Positions 32,793-40,036 of a stretch of 64,000 bases of DNA are shown in pieces; positions within the stretch are counted from its first letter, which is position 1, and each line of letters starts with the position of its first letter. The DNA comes from a virus, in the IMG/VR virus record IMGVR_UViG_3300017963_000253, positions 1 to 64,000 of that record. One strand, given 5' to 3'. Made by a program: the position numbers and the translations under genes. The notes under the pieces were generated by a model. It was not told the origin of the DNA. It searched no databases and was given only the letters and a program-made list of their open reading frames with translations.

Positions 32793-34024
32793 ACGCCAAC
32801 TGCTACCTCTTCCTGAAGACCCCGCTCCCAATCCAGGCAACTAAGAAGATCTCCCGCGTCGAGAAGGACGTTTGGAGTGCCGTCTTCACCCTCCGGGAGA
32901 TCAACAAGCGGAGGACCCCCACCGTAAAGAGAATAGCCGCGGTGGCAACTAACGGGGACCGGCGAAACGCGAAGCGGGCGCTCCTCAAGCTGGAGTCGCT
33001 TGGTCTCATCTCCGCCCGAAAGAAGAGAACCCCGGGCGGCTACGCCATGGACTACCGCAGCGAGTGGCCGGACTGGATCGAAGAGGAGGGACGGCGCTTC
33101 CTCCTGAAGGAGAAGAACCGATCTGCGGACGTGGAGGGGGAGGAGTACTTCGACGATAAGTACCCCGAGGATGTCCCAATTTCACCCGAAAATGAGGGAG
33201 AGGGGGTGCGTCATAGTGACGCAGGGGGGGTGGGTCAAGGTGACGCAGGGGGGGTGGGTCAAGAGACCCCCCCCTTTAAGACTATAGAGACTAAGGAAGA
33301 GATCTTAAAGCAAACGGGTGTCCCGTTTGCCGACGAAGAAGAAACCTGGGACGACCCGCCGGAGGACGATGAGGAAGAGGATCTGAACCCGGACGGGGAC
33401 TCCAGGACCGGGAAAGAGCGCCTCGCAGCGGAGAGGGACCGCCGGAAGAAGGGGAGGAAGAAGAAGGTTCGGAAGGCCTCCGGGTCAGACCTCGCGGAGA
33501 CTCCCTCGGAGCGGTGGGAGTTCCAGGTCCACCGCGGTAAACCCGTTCGTACTTGGGGCGGGATAGACATCATCGGATACTGGGTAAGTAGGTTTCGGGA
33601 GGTTTGGCGGAAGGAGGACCCAATGTTCTTTGTCTCCGGTGTGGACGCGGTCTACGTTCGGAGGTGCGCCAGGAACTCGAAGCTGTTCGTCAAGAATCAC
33701 CTCGGGGGGGACAACCGGAGGGCGAAGGAGGCCATAGACGGGATCCTGGAACACGCCAATGAGCGGGGTAGGCCGGTCTCCCTGGCTTACTACTTCACTC
33801 CGAAGAGTGACTCCGCGCTCCGGGAGGTCCTCGGGGAGCGCGGGTTGAGTAGACCCCCGCGGGAGAAGACGCTCCGGGAGATGAACAACGAGAGCGGGAG
33901 CAAGGATCTGGACTACTGGCGGGAGGAGTCGGAGCGCTGCAGAAGGAAGCGGATGGCGAAGCGTAAGAGAGAAGAGGCGAAGAAGAGGGCCGCGGGGGAG
34001 AAGAGGGCCGCGAATGGGAACTGA
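32789..34024 (+). CDS. Replication initiator-like protein with internal repeats
   Basis: A 411-residue product, ATG 32789 overlapping the previous stop (an upstream extension is discarded). Residues 8-85 are a winged helix (KISRVEKDVWSAVFTLREIN, then N-A-K-R-A-L-L-K-L-E-S-L-G-L-I-S). Residues about 125-240 are a flexible linker that starts with G-V-G-Q-G-D-A-G repeats and turns very acidic, then very basic. Residues 255-370 form a folded helical domain (GIDIIGYWVSRFREVW). The lambda O protein has the same plan, with iterons in its gene's middle, and here DNA repeats sit at the same place. The next gene is a DnaC-like loader, as in O-P. Confidence 0.68.
   Translation: MNANCYLFLKTPLPIQATKKISRVEKDVWSAVFTLREINKRRTPTVKRIAAVATNGDRRNAKRALLKLESLGLISARKKRTPGGYAMDYRSEWPDWIEEEGRRFLLKEKNRSADVEGEEYFDDKYPEDVPISPENEGEGVRHSDAGGVGQGDAGGVGQETPPFKTIETKEEILKQTGVPFADEEETWDDPPEDDEEEDLNPDGDSRTGKERLAAERDRRKKGRKKKVRKASGSDLAETPSERWEFQVHRGKPVRTWGGIDIIGYWVSRFREVWRKEDPMFFVSGVDAVYVRRCARNSKLFVKNHLGGDNRRAKEAIDGILEHANERGRPVSLAYYFTPKSDSALREVLGERGLSRPPREKTLREMNNESGSKDLDYWREESERCRRKRMAKRKREEAKKRAAGEKRAANGN
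33203..33274 (+). repeat. 24-bp tandem direct repeats inside initiator gene (candidate iterons)
   Basis: Three units of 24 bases begin at 33203, 33227 and 33251 with GGGGTG; the third diverges after 13 bases. They encode G-V-x-x-x-D-A-G. Unit 1 contains TGCGTCA-TAG-TGACGCA (33207-33223), a perfect inverted repeat, and unit 3 GGGTC-AAGA-GACCC (33256-33269). Confidence 0.75.
33203..33330. other. Candidate replication origin
   Basis: The 24-bp repeats are followed by an A+T-richer segment (33275-33316) bounded by the inverted pair CTTTAAG (33274-33280) / CTTAAAG (33304-33310), and then a nine-pair palindrome with a TGT loop, GCAAACGGG/CCCGTTTGC (33310-33330). Repeats, an AT-rich stretch and a palindrome inside an initiator-type gene are the layout of lambda-type origins. 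Function inferred from arrangement only. Confidence 0.5.
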
Positions 34025-34640
34025 GCGCAATCTGATCCGGGAGTTGAAGCTCCGCTGCGGGGTTCCTCGCGCCTTCGCGGAGTTGGAACTCTCTGAGATG
34101 GACTCCGGTGGGGACGAGAAGTACCGGGAGGACCTCCAGGAGTTCCAGAGGATAGCCCGGGAGCGGTTGGACACCGGGAAGTTCCTGGATGATCCCCTCT
34201 CCCTTTACGTCTCCGGCCCGTTCGGGACCGGGAAGACCCGGATCCTAACCGGGCTCCTGAAGCGCGCCTACCAGCACCTCGTTTCCCGTCGCCCGGGACT
34301 GATCGCGCCGCGGACCTCCCCGCTCTTCGTCCGCGCCGCGGACCTCGTTGAACTCCGGTTTCGGAGGTTCGAGGAGGAGGAGGAGATGGAACTTCTCCGG
34401 GAGCGGGTGAAGAGTTCCGTCTTCCTGGCGATAGACGACGTGGGGCGGCTTAACGACTTCCGCGGGGAGATGAACTACCTGGAGCGGGTCGTGGAGGACC
34501 GGGTGGAGGAGGGTCTCTCCGTCCTGATCTCCTCCAACCTCGGGGGGCCGGAGCTGAAGAAGAGCGCTCCTCGCTTCCTGGACTTTCTCTCCTTCTTCGA
34601 CGTCTACTCGCTGACTTGCGCGTCCTGGAGGGGTAGATGA
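34014..34640 (+). CDS. DnaC-like helicase loader (AAA+ ATPase)
   Basis: A 208-residue product overlapping the initiator gene by 11 bases. Walker A is G-P-F-G-T-G-K-T near residues 68-75; Walker B F-L-A-I-D-D-V-G is near 137-144; a sensor-like S-V-L-I-S-S-N follows. Size and domain order match DnaC/IstB-type loaders. It precedes the DnaB-like gene with an ATGA overlap, giving initiator, loader and helicase in consecutive order. Confidence 0.85.
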   Translation: MGTERNLIRELKLRCGVPRAFAELELSEMDSGGDEKYREDLQEFQRIARERLDTGKFLDDPLSLYVSGPFGTGKTRILTGLLKRAYQHLVSRRPGLIAPRTSPLFVRAADLVELRFRRFEEEEEMELLRERVKSSVFLAIDDVGRLNDFRGEMNYLERVVEDRVEEGLSVLISSNLGGPELKKSAPRFLDFLSFFDVYSLTCASWRGR

Positions 34641-35941
34641 GCCTGACCCTGGACGTCAACGTCGAGAACGAGCAGGTCGTAATTGGGGCGCTGATTAACG
34701 ACCCGGAGGCGTTCCGGGACGTCCTTCCGCGCCTGGACCCCGCCCTCTTCGCGGAGGAGAAGCACCGGGCGCTTGTCTCCGCCCTCCGGGAACTCCGGAA
34801 GCGTGGGGCGGGTTACGCGGCGGACACCGTGGTGGAACTGACCGGGGAGGAGGTGAAGTTCAAGTACCTCCGGGACCTGGAAGAGAACTTCGGGGCGCTC
34901 CCGAAGGAGAACCTGAAGGTCCACCTGGAGGTCCTCCGCTCCAGCTCCGCGAAGTACGCCGCCTCTGAAGCCTTCTTCGAACTCTATGGCGCGTTGGATG
35001 ACGCCCACGCCCCGGCGGCGGAGGCGGAGGCCGCGGCGCTCTCCGTCCTCCGGAACCTTCGGGAGCGTACCTCCGGAGGAACGCGCCTTCGCGGGGGGAA
35101 TAAGCTCTTCTCCGACTGGTACGGGAACCTTGCGGACCTAGCCGCGAAGAAGACCCAGAACTTCGTGGGGACTCAGTTCTCGGCGCTGGACGCCCACCTC
35201 TATGAGGGACTCCGTCCCTCCAAGGTGGTGGTCATAGCGGCGCGCCCCGGGATGGGGAAGTCCACCCTGTGCTCCAACCTGACCCTACGCCTGGAGCGGG
35301 TCGGTCTTAACGTCCTCTCCGTGCCGGTGGAGGCGGGGACGGAGAGCGTGGTTGAGCAGATGGCGTGCTGTAAGGCCAAGGTCTCCGCGGAGAAGGTGAT
35401 CAAGACCCCGGACGAGCTGACGCCCGGGGAGTTGATGTCCCTCCAGCGCGCGGGGCGGAAGATCCTGAGCAGCGAGCGGATCCAGTTCGACGACGAGATG
35501 GCGAGTCTGGACGACCTGGAGATGGCGGTGGAGGGGCGGGACTTCGACGTCGTGATCCTGGACCTCTTTGAGTACCTCCTCCAGGGGGAGCTAGACTCCG
35601 CCTTCGTCACGGAGCAGCTCCGGAGGCTGAAGCGGCTCGCGAAGCGGCGGAACTTCTGTGCGGTGGTAGTCCAGCAGATCCGGAGGATTAAGCGGAAGAA
35701 GAACCCCCGCCCTCTCCTTGCGGAGCTGAAGAACTCCGGCGGCTACGAGGAGGTGGCGGACCTGGTGATCCTCCTCCACCGCGCCGCCTACTACAACCCG
35801 GAGACGTGTGAGGAGGACGTCCTGGAGATGAAGATCGCCAAGCAGCGGCGGGGACCCCAGAACGTGACGGTGGGGTTCAAGTTCCACCCGGATATCTGCC
35901 GGGTCGGGGCGCACACGAAGGACTACGATGGGTCGAGCTAG
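34637..35941 (+). CDS. Replicative DNA helicase, DnaB-like
   Basis: A 434-residue product. Residues 5-100 match the DnaB N-terminal domain (E-Q-V-V-I-G-A-L-I-N-D-P, then FAEEKHRALVSALREL). Residues about 180-430 form the RecA-like motor: Walker A A-R-P-G-M-G-K-S near 203-210, Walker B V-V-I-L-D-L-F-E-Y near 303, a Q-Q-I-R-R sensor near 350 and N-S-G-G-Y-E-E-V-A-D near 368. It unwinds DNA at the fork together with the loader upstream and primase downstream. The start of the next gene overlaps by 14 bases. Confidence 0.9.
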   Translation: MSLTLDVNVENEQVVIGALINDPEAFRDVLPRLDPALFAEEKHRALVSALRELRKRGAGYAADTVVELTGEEVKFKYLRDLEENFGALPKENLKVHLEVLRSSSAKYAASEAFFELYGALDDAHAPAAEAEAAALSVLRNLRERTSGGTRLRGGNKLFSDWYGNLADLAAKKTQNFVGTQFSALDAHLYEGLRPSKVVVIAARPGMGKSTLCSNLTLRLERVGLNVLSVPVEAGTESVVEQMACCKAKVSAEKVIKTPDELTPGELMSLQRAGRKILSSERIQFDDEMASLDDLEMAVEGRDFDVVILDLFEYLLQGELDSAFVTEQLRRLKRLAKRRNFCAVVVQQIRRIKRKKNPRPLLAELKNSGGYEEVADLVILLHRAAYYNPETCEEDVLEMKIAKQRRGPQNVTVGFKFHPDICRVGAHTKDYDGSS

Positions 35942-37082
35942 GGACCTGGAGCGGACCCAGCGGCTACTCCGACGCCTGGACCTGGAGGAGGTCCTAGAGG
36001 AGGGCCTCGGGATCGACGTCCTCTGGAGGAGCGGGGCGGACGCTTACGCGGAGTGTCCGGACCCGGAGCACGTGGACGAGAATCCGTCTTTCCACGTCTG
36101 CGTGGAGGACGTCGAGGACTCTTCCGGGCGCTCGATGCTGGGGTGGTTTAACTGCTGGAGTCACCCGGATCCGGACGGGATGCGGGGCTTCAACTTCCTA
36201 GACCTCGTTGCCAAGGTCCGGAACGACCTCTGGGGGGAGCGGGAGGACGGGCGGTTGAACTGGCCGAACGACGCGCAGCGGGCGGAGGCCGCGGCCTGGC
36301 TCCGGGAGGAGTTCCTGACCGGGGAGGAGCGGGAATCTCGGGCGGAGCTGGCGATGCGCCGCCGTCGGAGGGTCTCCGCGCCGGAGTGGCGGGAGCTGCT
36401 CTTCCCCCCGAACGTCCCTATTGATCGGGCGGAGCCACGCTTCCGGGAGTACTTGGAACGCCGGGAGATCCCGCTTCAGCGCGCCCGGGAGTTGGACGTC
36501 CGGGTCGTCTACCACGCCGGGGAGGCGCTGAAGGGAGCTATCTCCGGGACGGTCCCGGGGGTCCTCTTCCCCATCCCCTGGGAGGGGCGGGTCGTGAACT
36601 GGTTCCTCCGCGGGGTGAACAAGCGGCTGAAGTCCCGGGACAAGGGGCGGTACTGCCCGGGCCTCCCCCTCGGGAAGGGAGCCGGGGTCCTCTGGGCTCC
36701 GGACGGGCTCCCGCCGGACCGGCCGGTGGTCCTCGTGGAGGGTATCTTCGACGCGGAGCGGGTCCGGGCGTTACTCCGACGGGAGGGTCTGGAGCGCTCC
36801 GTCGCCGCCGTCCTCGGGGGGCGGCTCTACCCGGCCCAGGCGCAGCGCCTCCGGACGGTCCCGTACCTCATCCACTTAGCGGACGGGGACGACGGGGGGT
36901 TAACCTTGGGTAAGACTGTGGATGAACAGGTGGGGAGCTTCACCCGGGCGGAAGTTCGGCAGCTCCCGGAGGGTACGGACCCCGGGGACGCGCCTGAGGA
37001 CGTCCTCCTGAGGTACCTGGAGCCCCCGCGGAGCCGACTCGAGTGCAGAGTTCGGTTCCGGCGGACCCGGAGGTTGAGATGA
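35928..37082 (+). CDS. DNA primase with zinc-binding and Toprim domains
   Basis: A 384-residue product. C43-P-D-P-E-H48 and C76-W-S-H79 make a variant CHC2-type zinc site near the N-terminus. A Toprim region follows: V-V-L-V-E-G-I-F-D-A-E-R near 268-280, with the catalytic Glu at about 271, and H-L-A-D-G-D-D-G near 315. The last 60 residues are basic. It makes RNA primers with the DnaB-like helicase. A compact DnaG-like primase, shorter than bacterial DnaG (about 580-600 residues). Confidence 0.84.
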   Translation: MGRARDLERTQRLLRRLDLEEVLEEGLGIDVLWRSGADAYAECPDPEHVDENPSFHVCVEDVEDSSGRSMLGWFNCWSHPDPDGMRGFNFLDLVAKVRNDLWGEREDGRLNWPNDAQRAEAAAWLREEFLTGEERESRAELAMRRRRRVSAPEWRELLFPPNVPIDRAEPRFREYLERREIPLQRARELDVRVVYHAGEALKGAISGTVPGVLFPIPWEGRVVNWFLRGVNKRLKSRDKGRYCPGLPLGKGAGVLWAPDGLPPDRPVVLVEGIFDAERVRALLRREGLERSVAAVLGGRLYPAQAQRLRTVPYLIHLADGDDGGLTLGKTVDEQVGSFTRAEVRQLPEGTDPGDAPEDVLLRYLEPPRSRLECRVRFRRTRRLR

Positions 37083-37333
37083 GAGAGGAACTGGAAGAAC
37101 TGAAGCGGGAACCGGAGGAGGAGGACACCGCGCAGCGGAGACCGCGGCGGACGTTCGTCACCCTCCCGGAGGTGGCGGAGGCGAAGGGGATCTCCCGGGT
37201 CGCCGTCCTCTACGCGATCCGGAGCGGGAAGCTCCCGGCCACCCGGATCGAGGGGCGGCGGGAGTGGATGATCCACGTCGAGGACGCGCGGAAGTACCTC
37301 TCCCTCCCCGTCCGCTCCCGCGCCGCGGTCTAA
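37079..37333 (+). CDS. Excisionase/MerR-type helix-turn-helix protein
   Basis: An 84-residue product. The start at ATG 37079 overlaps the primase stop (ATGA). An acidic N-terminal tail precedes an HTH_17-type domain near residues 30-80: F-V-T-L-P-E-V-A-E-A-K-G-I-S-R, A-I-R-S-G-K-L-P-A-T-R, and W-M-I-H-V-E-D-A-R-K-Y-L. Such proteins act as excisionases or small regulators. With the serine recombinase 1.3 kb downstream, an excision-directionality role is possible but unproven. Confidence 0.78.
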   Translation: MREELEELKREPEEEDTAQRRPRRTFVTLPEVAEAKGISRVAVLYAIRSGKLPATRIEGRREWMIHVEDARKYLSLPVRSRAAV

Positions 37334-37335
37334 TC

Positions 37336-37947
37336 GTGGGCCTCTGGGAGTTCGTCAAGCGGCACCGTTGGACGTTCGTCGCCGCCGGGGGCGTCCTCCT
37401 CCTGGCGCTCTCGGGTGTGATCTACGCGCTCGCGGTTCGACCGGGGGACCTCGGGTTTTTGGAGCGGGACGGCGCGGAGCTGAGGTGGGACCGGGCGGAC
37501 GTTCCGGTCCCCTGCTTCTACGCACCGGAGGTTCCGGAGGAGTTCCTTCAGGTCTACGATCGGGTCCGGGAGGAGACCACCCTCCCGGGGGGCGCGCTCC
37601 TCTCCCCCTGTATGCCCTGGAGGCTCGAGACGCGCCCGGAGAGCCCGCGGACGGGCTTCCTCTACCTCCGGACCCTCCCTCCTTCTTCGTGGCCCTACGG
37701 GGCGTCTGAGGGCGTCACGGAGCACGCCTACGATAAGAGGACCGGGCAGATCCTGGGGGCTACGGTCTCCGTCCGCGCGGACCTCGTCACGGACTTCCGC
37801 CTCCCCGTCCTCAGGCACGAGCTGGGGCATTCGTTAGGGCTAGCTCACGACCGGGAGCGGTCCTCTGTGATGCACGAGAATGTCTCCTGGAGGGGTGGGT
37901 TTGGGGATCGGGATCTCGAGGCGCTCCGGAAAGCCTACCTAGAGTAA
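37336..37947 (+). CDS. Membrane-anchored matrixin-like zinc metalloprotease
   Basis: A 203-residue product, GTG start two bases after the preceding stop. Residues about 12-32 form a transmembrane segment (W-T-F-V-A-A-G-G-V-L-L-L-A-L-S), with the N-terminus basic and probably cytoplasmic. Residues 161-172 hold the metzincin zinc motif (H161, E162, H165, H171, D172), followed by a S-V-M-H Met-turn. The core before it (V-R-A-D-L-V) fits the matrixin fold. The target is unknown; it could process a phage or host envelope protein. Confidence 0.78.
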   Translation: MGLWEFVKRHRWTFVAAGGVLLLALSGVIYALAVRPGDLGFLERDGAELRWDRADVPVPCFYAPEVPEEFLQVYDRVREETTLPGGALLSPCMPWRLETRPESPRTGFLYLRTLPPSSWPYGASEGVTEHAYDKRTGQILGATVSVRADLVTDFRLPVLRHELGHSLGLAHDRERSSVMHENVSWRGGFGDRDLEALRKAYLE

Positions 37948-38053
37948 CTTTCTTTTAAGTAATTCCAAGAACTTAAAGCTAATAATTTATTTTATATCTG
38001 GATATTTTCTTACTATATATTAAGATATTAATATGAGCCAAGGAGATAAAAAG
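37948..38053 (+). promoter_or_regulatory. AT-rich intergenic control region
   Basis: A 106-base gap of very high A+T content in an otherwise GC-rich genome. It includes TATATT at 38016-38021 and TACTAT at 38011-38016 as -10-like elements, although no convincing -35 lies at 17 bases. The ribosome site AAGGAG (38040-38045) sits eight bases before ATG 38054. It probably holds a promoter. The region also contains no gene. Confidence 0.5.
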
Positions 38054-38278
38054 ATGGATACCCTGCTTTTGAAGGTTAAGCTCTCTACCCTGATTTCTAA
38101 CTACGGGACCGCCTCTTCTTGGACCTCCCTTAAGGGCGGTAGGCTAGACCGGATGGTCTCCGCCGTAGTTAAGAACTCTTCCGCCGCGGAGGAGCTTATC
38201 TCTCTGGACGTTAATGATAATCTCTCCGCTTGTTCCTGGTTAGACCGTTACGCCGGTATCCTCCGGAGGGTAGCTTAG
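38054..38278 (+). CDS. Hypothetical small protein
   Basis: A 74-residue product. ATG 38054 is preferred over in-frame ATG 38033 because AAGGAG (38040-38045) is ideally placed and would otherwise lie inside the gene. The protein is helical with S-S-A-A-E-E-L-I-S-L. Codon use is more A/T-rich than that of its upstream neighbours. No family is recognised. Confidence 0.6.
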   Translation: MDTLLLKVKLSTLISNYGTASSWTSLKGGRLDRMVSAVVKNSSAAEELISLDVNDNLSACSWLDRYAGILRRVA

Positions 38279-38303
38279 TTATAGCTCTAGAAAGGGATTA
38301 GAA

Positions 38304-38615
38304 ATGGATATCGAAAAGGCGTTGACCCCTTCTGAGACCTGGGACCTGTTGAAGGCCGGGAAGCTCTACATGGACTTCGAGGGCGACGTTCCCCTCCACG
38401 TTTGGAGCGTGGAGAACGACCGCTTCTTCCGTTACCCCGGGGAGCGGGTCTACGTCGAGAGCGAGGACGGGTGGAAGACCCTTTGGGTCAGGCAAAAGGT
38501 GAGGTCGATCTGCAGAGGTGCCAGCGGAGACGGGGTTGTCTTGAACTTCAAAAACCACAACGGAGCCTCCGGGTGGTACCCGTGGCAGAACGTGCGGCTC
38601 GAGGTGGGAAAGTGA
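38304..38615 (+). CDS. Hypothetical small protein
   Basis: A 103-residue product with AAAGGG upstream. It shows W-D-L-L-K-A-G-K near the N-terminus and a compact Trp-rich strand region (VPLHVWSVENDRFFRYPGER). The stop overlaps the GTG of the recombinase. No known domain. Probably co-transcribed with the recombinase. Confidence 0.6.
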   Translation: MDIEKALTPSETWDLLKAGKLYMDFEGDVPLHVWSVENDRFFRYPGERVYVESEDGWKTLWVRQKVRSICRGASGDGVVLNFKNHNGASGWYPWQNVRLEVGK

Positions 38616-39319
38616 AGTATATCGGGTATATACGCGTATCGACGCTAGACCAAGCCCGGACGGGCGTCTCCCTCGCGGACCAGGAGGAGAAGATCCGTCA
38701 GTACGTGGCGCTCGCGGACGGGGAACTCGTGGACGTTATCCAGGACGGGGGGCGGAGCGGGAAGGACCTCGACCGGGAAGGGGTCCAGGAGGCGTTCTCC
38801 CGGGTCCTGAACGGGGAGGCGGACGTCCTAGTGGTCTACGCCATCGACCGCCTCTCTCGTTCCGCTCTGGACCTCCTGCAGCTGGTCTCGAAGCTTAGGG
38901 ACGGGAAGCGGGGGTTCGCTTCCGTCCGGGAGCAGATGGACTCAACTACGCCCCACGGACGGTTCACGATGACGATCCTCGCGGCGGTCGCGGAGATGGA
39001 GCGGGAGATGATTCGCTCCCGCTGCCGCGACGCCTCCGCGCGCTGCGTTCGGGACGGGCGGGTCTGGGGGAAGGTCCCCTTCGGCTACCAGAGGGACCGG
39101 GGTGGGAAGCGCCTGATCGAGGACCCCGTCGAGATGGAGGTCCTCCGCGGGATCCTGTCTCTCCGGGACGCGGGGTACAGCTACGCGAAGATCGCCGCCC
39201 ACCTGAACCGTCGCGGTCGGGGACCGAAGATCGGCGCGCGCTGGTACCCCTCCTCCGTTCGCTCCGTCGTACTGACCCACCAAAAGTACCGCGAGGTTCG
39301 TAGCTTACGAGAGGGTTGA
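38612..39319 (+). CDS. Serine recombinase (resolvase/invertase family)
   Basis: A 235-residue product starting at GTG 38612 (GTGA overlap). Residues 4-20 are I-G-Y-I-R-V-S-T-L-D-Q-A-R with the catalytic Ser at position 10; A-I-D-R-L-S-R follows near 77 and A-E-M-E-R-E near 128, all family motifs. The end has a short recombinase-type helix and an HTH (Y-S-Y-A-K-I-A-A-H-L-N-R). It is larger than Hin (about 190) and much smaller than large serine integrases (over 450). It could invert, resolve or integrate DNA; no obvious att or crossover site is seen. Confidence 0.84.
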   Translation: MKYIGYIRVSTLDQARTGVSLADQEEKIRQYVALADGELVDVIQDGGRSGKDLDREGVQEAFSRVLNGEADVLVVYAIDRLSRSALDLLQLVSKLRDGKRGFASVREQMDSTTPHGRFTMTILAAVAEMEREMIRSRCRDASARCVRDGRVWGKVPFGYQRDRGGKRLIEDPVEMEVLRGILSLRDAGYSYAKIAAHLNRRGRGPKIGARWYPSSVRSVVLTHQKYREVRSLREG

Positions 39320-39328
39320 GATTTACCC

Positions 39329-39357
39329 TTTACAGGAGTTAAAAAAGGAGATTTAAT
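39329..39357 (+). promoter_or_regulatory. Sigma-70-like promoter
   Basis: TTTACA (39329-39334) and TTTAAT (39352-39357) are each five of six to consensus and are separated by exactly 17 bases. This places a start about 39364, just ahead of GAGGAGG (39375-39381) and ATG 39392. It is the best-matching promoter I found in the window. Confidence 0.55.
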
Positions 39358-39391
39358 CGCCGGTCTGACCAACCGAGGAGGTCTCACCAAA

Positions 39392-40036
39392 ATGGATAGT
39401 CGAGAGCTGGCCCTTCGGGCCTACCGTTCCAATCCCTCCAATTCCACCTTCCGGCGCGTCGAGTCGGAGTACCGCGGCTGGCTGACGACGGTTTCCGGAA
39501 GCGTCCTCCGGAGGTACCCAGGTTTGACCGGGGTCCGGGAGGACGTCTTGAACGAGGGCCTCCTGGCCCTCTCCCGGAGCGTCAGGCGGTTTCTCTGGTT
39601 CTGCGGGCGCTGCGGAGCGCCGTTCCTCGAGTTCTCGGACCTCCGCGCTCACGCCGCGGCGGAGCACCGCGTCCGCGGGGAGGTGGAGCTGGTCTCCCTC
39701 CGGAAGTTCGCGGAGCAGTCCGCCGGGTACGCCATGAAGCGGACCGCGCTCCGGCTCTACCGTCCGGAGGTCCCCAGCGAGTTCTCGGAGCAGGTCCCGG
39801 ACGAGCGCTGGAGCCGGGACGTCCTAGACGTGGAGCTGCTGGTCCGGCGCGCGGAGCTTCGGATGAGCCGGGACGCCCTCCACCTCCTCCACCGCGTTCT
39901 GGGGACGCCGGAGCCGGATCCCCTCGCCCCGGAGGAGCCGGGTCTCCCGGAGCTGAGGGACCTCCTCCGGGACCTCCCTCAGGCTCATCTTGGTTATGAG
40001 TCCCCGAAGGAGGCGACATGTCGGTACCGGAACTAG
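39392..40036 (+). CDS. Sigma-factor-like protein with inserted C2H2 finger
   Basis: A 214-residue product. Residues 25-70 look like sigma-70 region 2 (R-E-D-V-L-N-E-G-L-L-A-L, then R-S-V-R-R-F). The chain is then interrupted by a C2H2 finger near residues 70-95 (C-G-R-C-G-A-P-F-x-E-F, then L-R-A-H-A-A-A-E-H). It resumes with F-A-E-Q-S-A-G-Y-A-M-K-R near 110, matching region 2.3-2.4. No clear region 4 is visible. If active it could redirect host RNA polymerase to phage promoters. The family assignment is inference. Confidence 0.55.
   Translation: MDSRELALRAYRSNPSNSTFRRVESEYRGWLTTVSGSVLRRYPGLTGVREDVLNEGLLALSRSVRRFLWFCGRCGAPFLEFSDLRAHAAAEHRVRGEVELVSLRKFAEQSAGYAMKRTALRLYRPEVPSEFSEQVPDERWSRDVLDVELLVRRAELRMSRDALHLLHRVLGTPEPDPLAPEEPGLPELRDLLRDLPQAHLGYESPKEATCRYRN

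Noticed and set aside
33310-33330. Nine-pair palindrome as an intrinsic terminator
   Set aside because: No U-run follows and it lies inside a coding frame; kept as part of the candidate origin instead.
38612-39319. Large serine integrase
   Set aside because: Only 235 residues, with no long zinc-ribbon/coiled-coil C-terminal part. Better placed with small resolvase/invertase proteins.
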